This document shows positions 16,064 to 24,108 of a stretch of 64,000 nt of DNA, in pieces (within the stretch, counting starts at the first letter, position 1; each line of letters begins with the position of its first letter). Source of the DNA: Rubricoccus sp038746605 (GTDB taxonomy: Bacteria > Bacteroidota > Rhodothermia > Rhodothermales > Rubricoccaceae); the NCBI GenBank assembly GCA_038746605.1, contig JBCDKM010000011.1:62001-126000 (forward strand), read 5' to 3'. Both the position numbers and the translations under genes were made by a program. The notes under the pieces were generated by a model, which was given only the letters and a program-made list of their open reading frames with translations, ran no database searches and was not told the origin of the DNA.

Positions 16064-17293
16064 ATGCGTCGCCTTCTCCTCGTCGTCCTCTCGCTCGCCT
16101 TCTCAGCAACGGCGAGCCCCGCCCAGCCGTCCAGCCTCGGCGCGCTTCTCTCAGCACCGCCAGACTCTCTCTCGGATCGAGCGCAGGTGTCGCTCTTGAC
16201 CATGCTCCCGGGCGAGCAGGTCTACAGCCTCTGGGGCCACAGCGCGCTTCGGATCACAGACCCTGCGACCGGGCTGGATCGGACGTACAACTACGGTACG
16301 TTCGACTTCCAGCAACCTGGATTCGTCGTGCGCTTCCTTCGCGGACGGCTGGACTACATCCTGGACACCGCCCCCTTCGAGGCCGAACTCTGGAAATACG
16401 AGCAACTCCAGCGGCCGATAATCGAGCAGGTGCTGGACCTCACGCCGGAAACGGCGAGAGCCCTCTTCGTCGCCATCGAAGAGAATGCACTGCCAGAGAA
16501 CCGGGCCTACCGCTACGACTTCGTCTGGGACAACTGCTCGACACGCTTGCTCGACATGATCGACCGCGCGCTCGTCGAGACCGGCCACTCTGCCGTCGCC
16601 CTCGGCGACACAACCGAGACGCGCACCTTCCGAGATCTCGTGGACCCGTACACCGATGGCACAGCGTGGTTGGACTTCGGCACCAACCTCGGCCTCGGGC
16701 TACCGACGGACCAGGTCGCCACGCCACACGAGGTCATCTTCCTCCCGCTCGAACTGATGCGCGTGGCCGACGGAGCGACGGTGGACGGACGGCCCCTCGT
16801 CGCCCGCACCGACACCGTCCTCACGATCCCCGAGTACCGCGAGGCCGACCCTGCTCTGCCTTGGCCTGCGCTACTCGGCTGGCTGTTTCTCGGCCTAGCG
16901 GTAGGACCGACGCTCTGGATGCGCCGCCGCCTGCGGTCGGATTCCCTCCAGTTGTGGGGCGCGAGGTTGGACGGGGTGCTGTTTGCGTTCGCCGGACTCG
17001 CAGGCATCGTGCTCGTCCTGATGTGGGTGGCAACAGATCACCGCGTAACGGCCGCGAACCTGGAGTTGCTCTGGCTCTGGCCCACGCACCTCTTGGCAGC
17101 GTTCGGTCTCGCGAGGCGAGAGGCGTCCTTCCTCTGGCGTCGCTATGCCCTCGCAACCGCCATCGTGACCGGGCTGGTCGTAGCGCTCTGGTGGCTCTGG
17201 CCTGAGCCGATGCACCCGGCCGGGATCCCCCTCGCGGTGCTCCTCGCGTTCCGTGCCGCGATGCGAGCGAAGAACGAGTCCGGGCACCTCTGA
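16064..17293 (+). CDS. DUF4105 / Lnb-like lipoprotein N-acyltransferase candidate
   Basis: An exported membrane protein of 409 residues. A signal peptide (MRRLLLVVLSLAFSATASPAQ) precedes the DUF4105 (Lnb N-terminal periplasmic) domain. A His in SLWGHSALRI (H59) and a Cys in YDFVWDNCSTRLLD (C158) fit the proposed catalytic pair of this papain-like fold. The C-terminal third has about four membrane helices from residue 265 on. In Bacteroides a protein of this family was reported to N-acylate lipoproteins in place of Lnt; assigning that role here is inference from the domain, but the many lipoproteins in this window would be its substrates. The ATG is fixed by the signal peptide. Confidence 0.75.
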   Translation: MRRLLLVVLSLAFSATASPAQPSSLGALLSAPPDSLSDRAQVSLLTMLPGEQVYSLWGHSALRITDPATGLDRTYNYGTFDFQQPGFVVRFLRGRLDYILDTAPFEAELWKYEQLQRPIIEQVLDLTPETARALFVAIEENALPENRAYRYDFVWDNCSTRLLDMIDRALVETGHSAVALGDTTETRTFRDLVDPYTDGTAWLDFGTNLGLGLPTDQVATPHEVIFLPLELMRVADGATVDGRPLVARTDTVLTIPEYREADPALPWPALLGWLFLGLAVGPTLWMRRRLRSDSLQLWGARLDGVLFAFAGLAGIVLVLMWVATDHRVTAANLELLWLWPTHLLAAFGLARREASFLWRRYALATAIVTGLVVALWWLWPEPMHPAGIPLAVLLAFRAAMRAKNESGHL

Positions 17294-17302
17294 GTCATTC
17301 AC

Positions 17303-17310
17303 TACGTTCA
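17303..17310 (+). promoter_or_regulatory. Putative -7 box for the aldehyde dehydrogenase gene
   Basis: TACGTTCA, a two-mismatch variant of TAnnTTTG, ends 28 nt before the ATG at 17339. Confidence 0.28.
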
Positions 17311-17338
17311 GCGGGAACGATCCCCCCGCACACGACCG

Positions 17339-18958
17339 ATGCAACACGCTCTCGACCTCCGCCAGCCCGTCGTGGGCAACGGCCGTCCACCGGCTCTTCC
17401 ACTCAACCTGACCAGCACCCGGCTCCTCGCCCTCGCCCGCCGCGCCACACTCGACCCCGAGGGGCCTGTCGGAGAGATGCTAGACGTGACTGCACCGTTC
17501 ACGGGTGAGACCGTCGCCCGCATCCCGGCCGCGACACCGCAAGACGTGCGCTACGCGTTTGCGGAGGCTCGGAAGGCGCAGGCGGAATGGGCGGAGCGCC
17601 CCTTTCACGAGCGCGCCCGTGTGCTGGAACGCTTCCACGATGTCGTGCTCGATCACAAGGACGAGGCGTTGGACCTCATCCAGCTGGAGGGAGGCAAGGC
17701 ACGGAAGGACGCCTTCGAAGAGGTCGCTGATGTCGCGCTGGTCGCCCGGTACTACGCCTATCACGGCGAGGGGGCAGTGGACCGCGAGCAGCGACGAGGC
17801 TTCCTCCCCGTTGTCACACGCGTGGAGGTGAACCATCTTCCGAAGGGCGTCGTCGGGGTCATCGCGCCGTGGAACTACCCGCTCACGATGGCGATCACGG
17901 ACGCGCTCCCAGCGCTCCTCTCTGGCAATGCGGTCGTCATCAAGCCGAGCGAGATCACGCCCTTCTCCGCCCTACTCGCAGCCGACTGGATGGATCGCGC
18001 CGGTCTCCCAGCAGGACTCCTCCACGTGCTTCCTGGCGATGGTCCGTCTCTCGGACCTGCTCTGCTGGACGAGGCCGACTTCGTTCACTTCACGGGCTCC
18101 ACGTCCACTGGCCGCATCATCGCGCAGCACGCCGCGGAGCGGCTCATCGGCTGCTCGCTGGAACTCGGCGGCAAGAACCCGATGATCGTCCTCGATGATG
18201 CCGACCTCGACGGCGCAGTGGAAGGAGCGATCCGGACCAGCTTCTCCAACGCGGGCCAGCTTTGCGTCTCGGTGGAGCGGCTGTACATCCAACGCCCCCT
18301 CTTCCGTCAGTTTGCGGAGCGGTTCGTGGAACGCGCCAAGCAGCTACGCATCGAGGGCGGCTATGCGTGGGACGTGGAGATGGGCTCGCTCGTCTCACAG
18401 GAGCAGTTGGACAAGGTCACGGAACATGTCGAAGATGCCGTCGCGAAGGGCGCGACGGTTCTCACAGGTGGGCACGCGCTCCCGGAGATCGGGCCGCTGT
18501 TCTTCGCTCCCACCATCCTGGAAGGCGTCACACCGGACATGTCGCTCCACGGCGAGGAAACCTTCGGCCCCGTCGTGGCGCTGTACCCATTCGACTCCGA
18601 CGCCGAGGCGGTCCGCCTCGCGAACGACACGGAGTATGGCCTCAACGCGAGCGTGTGGGGGCGAGACGCGGCACGCGCGCGGCACGTCGCCCGGCAACTC
18701 CGCGCGGGCACGGTCAACGTGAACGAGGGCTACGCCTCCGCCTGGGCCTCCACCGATGCCCCGATGGGCGGGATGGGCGCGAGCGGACTCGGTCGCCGCC
18801 ACGGTGCCGAGGGCATCCGCAAGTACACCGAGGCACAGACGGTCGCCGAGCAGCGCGTCGTGCCGATGGCACCGTTGCCCGGCATGGCGCAAGAAGTCTT
18901 CGCGCGGACCCTGCTGACGGGACTCCGGCTGGTTCGGAAGCTCCCGGGCCTCCGGTAG
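17339..18958 (+). CDS. NAD(P)-dependent aldehyde dehydrogenase
   Basis: A soluble 539-residue oxidoreductase converting an aldehyde to the acid. It carries GVVGVIAPWNYPLTMAI, the cofactor loop FTGSTSTGR, the catalytic Glu in LELGGKNP (near residue 275), the nucleophilic Cys in NAGQLCVSVER (near 309) and the late motif EETFGPVVALYPF. Succinate-semialdehyde dehydrogenases (GabD type) share this pattern, but the substrate is not determined by these motifs. The C-terminus extends past the usual end with VPMAPLPGMAQEVFARTLLTGLRLVRKLPG, and the N-terminus carries about 40 residues before LDVTAPFTGE. Length is therefore somewhat greater than the 480-500 typical of the family. Confidence 0.9.
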   Translation: MQHALDLRQPVVGNGRPPALPLNLTSTRLLALARRATLDPEGPVGEMLDVTAPFTGETVARIPAATPQDVRYAFAEARKAQAEWAERPFHERARVLERFHDVVLDHKDEALDLIQLEGGKARKDAFEEVADVALVARYYAYHGEGAVDREQRRGFLPVVTRVEVNHLPKGVVGVIAPWNYPLTMAITDALPALLSGNAVVIKPSEITPFSALLAADWMDRAGLPAGLLHVLPGDGPSLGPALLDEADFVHFTGSTSTGRIIAQHAAERLIGCSLELGGKNPMIVLDDADLDGAVEGAIRTSFSNAGQLCVSVERLYIQRPLFRQFAERFVERAKQLRIEGGYAWDVEMGSLVSQEQLDKVTEHVEDAVAKGATVLTGGHALPEIGPLFFAPTILEGVTPDMSLHGEETFGPVVALYPFDSDAEAVRLANDTEYGLNASVWGRDAARARHVARQLRAGTVNVNEGYASAWASTDAPMGGMGASGLGRRHGAEGIRKYTEAQTVAEQRVVPMAPLPGMAQEVFARTLLTGLRLVRKLPGLR

Positions 18959-19181
18959 ACGTGTCCCAGGATGGCAGTGTCCGTCTGCCATCGTGCCCGT
19001 CCGGTGCTGCCAGAATCTTAAATCGGAGGTCTCGATTCGTGCCTCCCGAGCTTTACTCCGGTCGGCCGTGCCGCGAGGGTTCCGCCACGCGGGCGTGAAG
19101 GGAGCCGCCCGGAGGTGGCACGTACTCTGGAACCCCGGGTCCAACCGCCGGATGCTCCGGTCTCTCCCCCACACCCGCCTC
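18959..19181. other. Intergenic region before the VOC gene
   Basis: About 220 bp. The downstream frame stays open upstream to a GTG at 18993, but the added peptide looks like random high-G+C translation. No RNA or clear promoter was seen. Confidence 0.4.
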
Positions 19182-19637
19182 ATGCCCGCCTCCCTCCCCC
19201 TCGTCGACTCGCCCCTCCGTGCCGCCGAGCGCGCCCTGCGCAAGCCATCCTCTGCCGTTTGGCTCCAGAGCGTCCGCGTCCGCACCACCCGCTTCGACGA
19301 GGCCCTCGCCTTCTACGGCTCGCTTCTCGGCCTCTCGCTCCGAACCGTGCGGGTCCACCCGGTCTCCGCGCAGCTCTCCGCGCAGATGACCGACGCTGAG
19401 GGGCACGACGTACTCGAAATCGTGGAACAGGCTGCCGAGGCGGACGCACCTGGCAAAGGCGGACACGAACTGGCCTTCGGGATGCCGCGACGGACGTGGC
19501 ACCTCCTCCGCGCCCGCCTCGACACGAAGAAGTGGCCCTACGAGGAAGCGGGCGACTGCCTCTACCTCTCGGACGCCGACGGGATGTCCCTCCGCATCGA
19601 GTCCCTCGGGGACCTTTCGCCTCTGGGCTCTGCCTGA
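19182..19637 (+). CDS. VOC-superfamily (glyoxalase/dioxygenase fold) protein
   Basis: A small cytoplasmic protein of 151 residues with one vicinal-oxygen-chelate module: VWLQSVRVRTTRFDEALAFY followed by GSLLGLSLRTV, and a C-terminal strand pattern YLSDADGMSLRIESL typical of the metal-binding edge. Family members include glyoxalase I, extradiol dioxygenases and antibiotic-binding proteins, and nothing here separates them. The expected metal ligands are incomplete in a single module, as is common for this family. The ATG at 19182 was chosen because similarity begins soon after it. Confidence 0.72.
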   Translation: MPASLPLVDSPLRAAERALRKPSSAVWLQSVRVRTTRFDEALAFYGSLLGLSLRTVRVHPVSAQLSAQMTDAEGHDVLEIVEQAAEADAPGKGGHELAFGMPRRTWHLLRARLDTKKWPYEEAGDCLYLSDADGMSLRIESLGDLSPLGSA

Positions 19638-19642
19638 CCTGG

Positions 19643-20587
19643 CTACCAGCCGCCAGAGGCTCCGCCCCCCCCAGACGACCCGCCGCCGCCACTGAACCCG
19701 CCGCCGGATGAACTGGCGGTGGGGACGGAGTACGAGATGCCGTCCACGACGACGCTTGAGCGGCCCGCTTTTCTCGCGCGGCGGAAGGCAGCTTGCTTCT
19801 TCTGATAGTGCTTGCGCTTCTCTTTCATCCAGGGCTGCCGCGAGAGGATGACGTCCAGCACGATGTAGCCGATCACGTAGATCGCTATCGCGCCGATGAC
19901 GATGGGGAGAACCGGGAGGCCGAGTTCGCCCGCACCCATCGCGAGGGCTACCCCGATGAAGGGAGCGGTGAACAGGAGGATGACGTACCGCGCGATGGGC
20001 CCTGCCGAGAAGTTGGCAACCGCCGCGAACGCAGGAACAGCGCCGAAAAGGAGAGTAAACAGGAGAGCGCCCCACCACGGCGAGCCCCCAGTCGACTCTG
20101 TCGGCGTGTACTCGCCCTCGATCGACCCGATGACGGCATCCACGGCCGCGAGCGTGCCGCCCTCGAAGTCACCGTTCCGAAATCGCGGCGTCATTTCGTT
20201 GCGGATGATGGCACCCGCTGTCGCATCGGGAAGAGCACCCTCCAGCCCAAACCCGACCTCGATGCGGATCTTCCGGTCGTCCCGTGCGATGAGAATCAGG
20301 ACCCCGTTGTCTCGGTCGGTTTGACCGAGTCCCCACGTGCGAAACACGTCGGTGGCGAATGGCTCCAGGACCTCTCCATTCAGAGAAGGGATCGTGAGGA
20401 CCGCGATCTGATTGGACGTGGAGTCCTCGTGCGCGGCGAGACGCGCGGTTAGCTCCGCCTCGGTGCTTGCGCGAAGAAGGTCGGCGAGATCGACGACCCG
20501 GCCCGTGAGTTCCGGCACGCCGGGCTGCGCGATGGCACTGGCGACCATCGCGAACAGAGCAAGCAGGAGAACGATGAACCGCTTCAC
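19643..20587 (-). CDS. TPM-domain membrane protein with Gly-rich tail
   Basis: A 314-residue exported protein: signal peptide (MKRFIVLLLALFAMVASAIA), a TPM domain (VPELTGRVVDLADLL, IAVLTIPSL, WGLGQTDRDNGVLILIARDDRKIRIEVGFGLEG), three or four membrane helices, and a tail SSSGGGFSGGGGSSGGGGAS ending in GW. This is the YgcG/DUF2207-like architecture, whose role is not firmly established (photosystem repair phosphatase in plants, membrane homeostasis in bacteria). It starts with GTG, overlapping the stop of the upstream TPM gene as GTGA, so the two are translationally coupled and may act as one complex. Confidence 0.85.
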   Translation of the reverse strand: MKRFIVLLLALFAMVASAIAQPGVPELTGRVVDLADLLRASTEAELTARLAAHEDSTSNQIAVLTIPSLNGEVLEPFATDVFRTWGLGQTDRDNGVLILIARDDRKIRIEVGFGLEGALPDATAGAIIRNEMTPRFRNGDFEGGTLAAVDAVIGSIEGEYTPTESTGGSPWWGALLFTLLFGAVPAFAAVANFSAGPIARYVILLFTAPFIGVALAMGAGELGLPVLPIVIGAIAIYVIGYIVLDVILSRQPWMKEKRKHYQKKQAAFRRARKAGRSSVVVDGISYSVPTASSSGGGFSGGGGSSGGGGASGGW

Positions 20588-21243
20588 TCGTCCCGCACCC
20601 GGACGCCGTCCGGTAGCTCGTCCGTGTCATCGTCGCGGATCTCGACGCCCTGCCGGTGGAGCATCTCGCCACACTTCTGAATCCCATCTACGAGACCGCC
20701 TGCGAGATCGCCCCGGAGGATGCCTGCCCGGATCACATCCACCACGTTTACCCACTCGCCCGGCTCCACCTTCGCGTTGACCCCCGCGTCTCCAAAAACC
20801 TCGATGCGGTGCTCGAAGAGCGAGACAAACAAAAGGATACCGGTTCGGTCCCGCGTGTCGAAGACCTCTTCTTCGAGAAACGCCTGCGAGGCGCGGCGGT
20901 GGACGCGTCGCGCCATTCGGTCCGTGCCTGCGAAAAAGCGCCGGACGGGGTCCGCGAGCGTCGCCAGAGCGCCCGTGGTCCCGCCCAGCACCATCACGAG
21001 AGCCATCGCCCAGGCGGTATAGAGCCAGCCGAGTCCCCAACCATCGTAGAGCACCGCCGCACCGAGCGCGAGCCCAGCCGCTGCCATCGCGCCCACCGAG
21101 GCGGCCCGCCAGACCGCCACCTCGTACCGTCCGCATCGCGCGATGACGTAGGGCACGATCTCGCCCGAGGTGCGTGTCTCTGCCTCGCCGACCGCCGCCG
21201 CGATGCGTTCGCGCTCTGCATCGGTGAAGAGGGAGTCGGCCAT
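20584..21243 (-). CDS. TPM-domain membrane protein (partner)
   Basis: A 219-residue protein with a TPM-type fold in a different layout from its neighbour. A short N-terminus (LFTDAERERIAAAVGEAETRTSGEIVPYV) precedes two membrane helices (MAAAGLALGAAVLYDG and WLYTAWAMALVMVLGG). A cytoplasmic or periplasmic part follows with EVFDTRDRTGILLFVSLFEHRIEVFGDAGVNAKV, which is the second half of the domain. The ATG at 21243 matches the family start; the frame remains open upstream through modB as a shadow. The stop overlaps the GTG of the next TPM gene. The pair lies 49 bp after modB on the same strand. Confidence 0.82.
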   Translation of the reverse strand: MADSLFTDAERERIAAAVGEAETRTSGEIVPYVIARCGRYEVAVWRAASVGAMAAAGLALGAAVLYDGWGLGWLYTAWAMALVMVLGGTTGALATLADPVRRFFAGTDRMARRVHRRASQAFLEEEVFDTRDRTGILLFVSLFEHRIEVFGDAGVNAKVEPGEWVNVVDVIRAGILRGDLAGGLVDGIQKCGEMLHRQGVEIRDDDTDELPDGVRVRDE

Positions 21244-21292
21244 GAGCAGTTTGTGGAGGGCGTGCGAAGGTACGAGCGGGTTCCGTCGCGGT

Positions 21293-21925
21293 TCACCCCT
21301 CGCGAAGTCGGCGGACCAGGACCGCGTACACGCCGAGGCAGACCACCGAGAGCCCGACCGCGACAAACGCCAGCCGGAGGGCAGGTCCCTCCCCTTCTGC
21401 TTCGTTGAGTCGGGAGTAGAGTGCGAGGGGAAGCGTCTGTGTCCGCCCCGGGATGTTGCCCGCCACGACGACCGTCGCGCCGAATTCCCCGAGGGCTCGC
21501 GCGAAGTGAAGGGCGACGCCCGCGAGAATACCCGGCAGCGCGAGCGGAAGCGTGACGCGACGAAACACCTGCGCCCGGCTGGCACCGTCCGCCTCGGCAG
21601 CTTCCTCGACCTGCCGATCCACAGCCTCGAACGCCAGCTTCGCAGTCTGCACCAGCAGCGGGAATCCGACAATCGCACTCGCCAGTACCCCCGCGATCCA
21701 GGTGAACGCGACCGTCCTCGGGAGCACCAGCAACAGCGCATAGCCCGTCACGACCGGTGGGAGAACGAGCGGGAGCATCGCGACGTGCTCCCAGAGAAAT
21801 GCGCCCCGTAACCGATTGCGTGCCAACGCCCACGCGAGGGCGACGCCCGGGATGAGCGCGACGGTAGTCGCAGCCAGCGCGACCCGGAGCGAAAGAGCCA
21901 CCGCCATCCAGTCCGCCGCTGTCAT
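21293..21925 (-). CDS. modB: Molybdate ABC transporter permease
   Basis: The inner-membrane permease of a ModABC-type importer, 210 residues, slightly short but complete. It has five or six membrane helices and the EAA loop that contacts the ATPase: EEAAEADGASRAQVFRRVTLPLALPGILAGV. ALGEFGATVVVAGNIPGRTQTLPLALY is characteristic of ModB and CysT/W permeases. The ATG overlaps the modA stop as ATGA. No modC ATPase follows: the next genes are the TPM pair, so the ATPase must be encoded elsewhere or shared. Confidence 0.9.
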   Translation of the reverse strand: MTAADWMAVALSLRVALAATTVALIPGVALAWALARNRLRGAFLWEHVAMLPLVLPPVVTGYALLLVLPRTVAFTWIAGVLASAIVGFPLLVQTAKLAFEAVDRQVEEAAEADGASRAQVFRRVTLPLALPGILAGVALHFARALGEFGATVVVAGNIPGRTQTLPLALYSRLNEAEGEGPALRLAFVAVGLSVVCLGVYAVLVRRLREG

Positions 21926-22707
21926 CCCGAGTCCCTGCACGGATCGGAGAGCACAGGGCCGAGCCGTTGGTCCCCGCGTAGCGAGTCGTCGACAGCGACC
22001 GCTTCGATCCGCGCGAACCCCGTTCCGAGATCGACACTGTGGTGACAGAACCTGTCGGCCGTCCAGGATGGGGCTGCTCCAACAGAAGCGCATGCGAAGG
22101 TGATGTCGGGCTGGAGCGAATCCGGCCAGACCGTCGCCTCCCGCACACGGCTAGAGACCGTGAGGTCGCTGGCGTAGACGATAGCAGCGTCCGCCTTTCC
22201 GGTCTCCACCGCTGCCAGTGCGGCGCGCACGTGAGGGAGCGGGATCACGCGAGGCTCGACCTCTTCCCAGAGCCCGGCACCCTCTAACGCGGACTTCGCG
22301 AAGCGCCCGGCCGGAACGTGCGCCGGATCCGCGAGCGCGAGACGTTCTACCTCGATCAACCTGCGGAAGGACTCCCACGGCTCCGCCGAGGTGGGGATGA
22401 TCACTGCGAGGCGCCCCTCGGCGATGTGGTCCGCTGATTCGAGTCGCCCTTCTCCCAAAAGCCGCTTGACCCACCCGTCATCCGGCGCCAGCAACACATG
22501 TACTGGAGCGCATGCCTCGATCTGGCGGACCAGCGTGGAGGTCGCCCCGATGCTGACCCGGACGGGCTGGCCCGTTTCCCGCTCGTGGGTCTCCGCAAGA
22601 CGATGTGCCACGTCCGTCATGGACGCCGCGGCGAACACGATCAACGCCTCGTCGTCGGCCTTGGGCACGCACCCCGCGAGGACGACGACGAGCGCGACCC
22701 ATCGCAT
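21922..22707 (-). CDS. modA: Molybdate-binding lipoprotein with atypical C-terminus
   Basis: A periplasmic binding lipoprotein for molybdate or tungstate. Lipobox VVVLAGC puts Cys14 at the membrane anchor. ModA signatures are IVFAAASMTDVAHRLAE, GATSTLVRQIEACAPVHVLL, LEGAGLWEEVEPRVI and VETGKADAAIVYASDLTV. Similarity fades after PDITFACASVGAAPSWTADRF. The expected ending (a helix with FLxxLxSPEA and a terminal GF) is absent in all three frames, and the tail DDSLRGDQRLGPVLSDPCRD looks unrelated, so the C-terminus may be degraded or replaced. The ATG at 22707 overlaps the upstream stop as TGATG; a GTG one codon earlier is equally possible. Confidence 0.85.
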   Translation of the reverse strand: MRWVALVVVLAGCVPKADDEALIVFAAASMTDVAHRLAETHERETGQPVRVSIGATSTLVRQIEACAPVHVLLAPDDGWVKRLLGEGRLESADHIAEGRLAVIIPTSAEPWESFRRLIEVERLALADPAHVPAGRFAKSALEGAGLWEEVEPRVIPLPHVRAALAAVETGKADAAIVYASDLTVSSRVREATVWPDSLQPDITFACASVGAAPSWTADRFCHHSVDLGTGFARIEAVAVDDSLRGDQRLGPVLSDPCRDSG

Positions 22708-23681
22708 CACTCGGCGCCTGGCACGGTCTGACTGGCGATCATCGCGAGGGCGGATTCCGCACTCTCCCGAGCGGGATCACCCGGCTCCGAGTTTTCGACC
22801 ACGATCTCGAAGGCCTCCCGAGCCGCCTCCACCCGGCCGATCATCAAGCGGCGCTGCCCAATGAAGAGGTTCGCGCCAGGATGGGTCGGGTCCACTGTCA
22901 GGACGGCCTGAGCCTCTTGGACCGGACGCATCGGGTCCACGCCTTCGAAGGCCGCCGCCTCCGCCAGCGCGATACGCACATCAGGGTTTTCGTCCAGTTC
23001 TAGGCTCCGTTCCAGCAGTCCCACCGCCTCGTGCGCCCACTGACGGCTCGCCTCGGGCTGTCCCTCCTGATTCTCGTAGGAGGCCGTCAGGTAGTACCGA
23101 GCGGCTTCGTAGAACCCGTCCGGCGTGTTCTGCGCTTCGAAGGCGTCCGCCTCGGACTGCGCCGTGGGCCCTGGCAGCGGTGGCGTATCGCCCGGGGGGA
23201 GCGGCACCGCAGCGGCCGTTCCGGCCGTTGCCGCAGTGGGCTCCGCTGGAGTCTCCACCGGAGCCGAGCGGTCGCCGAGGAACGCTGTCAGCGCGTACAA
23301 CGCGACCACCATGCCCAGGGCGCCGCCGACGAACACCATCGCACGCTTGCCTACGTCAGAGGGAGGGCGCTCCCCGGACGAGGCGGGCACGGGCGGACGG
23401 GCCGGGGCGACCACCGAGGCGGGCAGGGCCGTGCCGCAGGCGTTGCAAAACCGGGCGTCGATGGGGTTCTCGTGGCCGCAAGCCGTGCAGTACTGCGTGG
23501 TACGGCTTCCGGGGGGAAGACCTGAAGGAAGGGGCACGGGCGAGAGAGACACGTCGGGGGACAGCTCTGGAGCCGGGGGCGTGGCCTCGTGCACGGGCGT
23601 TCCGCAGAGGTCACACTGAACGGCCCCAGGGGTGAGGGCGGCACCGCAGGAGCGGCACGCCATCGGTTTGGGGGTGGTCAT
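22707..23681 (-). CDS. Double zinc-ribbon, single-TM, TPR-like protein
   Basis: A 324-residue protein beginning with a zinc ribbon (C9, C12, C23, C26 in MACRSCGAAL and VQCDLCGTPV). After a Pro-rich linker comes a second ribbon (YCTACGHENP and ARFCNACGTA), then a membrane helix (AMVFVGGALGMVVALYALTAF). The C-terminal part holds two or three TPR-like repeats (AVGLLERSLELDENPDVRIALAEAAAF, AQAVLTVDPTHPGANLFIGQ). Zinc-ribbon membrane proteins of this kind are common and poorly characterised; a sensing or assembly role is inference. It is immediately upstream of modA with overlapping ends. Confidence 0.75.
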   Translation of the reverse strand: MTTPKPMACRSCGAALTPGAVQCDLCGTPVHEATPPAPELSPDVSLSPVPLPSGLPPGSRTTQYCTACGHENPIDARFCNACGTALPASVVAPARPPVPASSGERPPSDVGKRAMVFVGGALGMVVALYALTAFLGDRSAPVETPAEPTAATAGTAAAVPLPPGDTPPLPGPTAQSEADAFEAQNTPDGFYEAARYYLTASYENQEGQPEASRQWAHEAVGLLERSLELDENPDVRIALAEAAAFEGVDPMRPVQEAQAVLTVDPTHPGANLFIGQRRLMIGRVEAAREAFEIVVENSEPGDPARESAESALAMIASQTVPGAE

Positions 23682-23697
23682 GCCAGGGTTCGGGCGC

Positions 23698-23982
23698 TCA
23701 GGAATGGGCGTCCTGAACGCGTCGCTTGAATTCAGCAGCGGGTCGGAAGACAGGCAGCGTCCGGGCCTCGACGGGCACCGGCTCGTTGGTTCTCGGATTG
23801 CGAGCCGTGCGGGCGGCCCGGTGCTGGGCTCGGAACGAGCCGAAGCCTCGCAGTTCGACGCCCTCGCCTTCCACGACGGCCTCGATGACAGTGTGCATGA
23901 AACCGTCCACGACGGCCTCGGTTTCGATCTTCGTCAGTCCGGTCGCATCTGCGATCTGATCCACGATCTGGGCCTTGGTCAT
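23698..23982 (-). CDS. HU/IHF-family DNA-binding protein
   Basis: A 94-residue nucleoid protein. MTKAQIVDQIADATGLTKIETEAVVDGF is the helical dimer body, and VELRGFGSFRAQHRAARTARNPRT is the signature and the start of the DNA-binding arm, with NP at the intercalating tip. The sequence fits HU or IHF and does not decide between them. The ATG at 23982 gives the standard N-terminus; the open frame upstream adds 18 unrelated residues. It is followed 16 bp later by the zinc-ribbon TPR gene on the same strand. Confidence 0.93.
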   Translation of the reverse strand: MTKAQIVDQIADATGLTKIETEAVVDGFMHTVIEAVVEGEGVELRGFGSFRAQHRAARTARNPRTNEPVPVEARTLPVFRPAAEFKRRVQDAHS

Positions 23983-24061
23983 GGGAAGAGAGAGGGTAGG
24001 AGGCTGCGGGCATGATACGGTGGAGGGGCGTCGCATTCTGGCAGGCTGGCGCGATTCGGCG

Positions 24062-24069
24062 TATCTTTG
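24062..24069 (+). promoter_or_regulatory. -7 box upstream of the GT5 gene
   Basis: TATCTTTG matches the Bacteroidota TAnnTTTG consensus exactly, 39 nt before the ATG at 24109. A weak TTCTG about 22 nt upstream could serve as the -33 element. Confidence 0.5.
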
Positions 24070-24108
24070 GGCGAGGTTTTTCCCCCAGGTCCCGCCAAGG
24101 CGGAGTCT

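Noticed and set aside
18600..18625. GAGGCGGTCCGCCTC palindrome in the aldehyde dehydrogenase gene
   Set aside because: It encodes AEAVRLAND, an ordinary family segment with the same Leu-Ala-Asn-Asp in known enzymes, and its arms differ from the repeat family.
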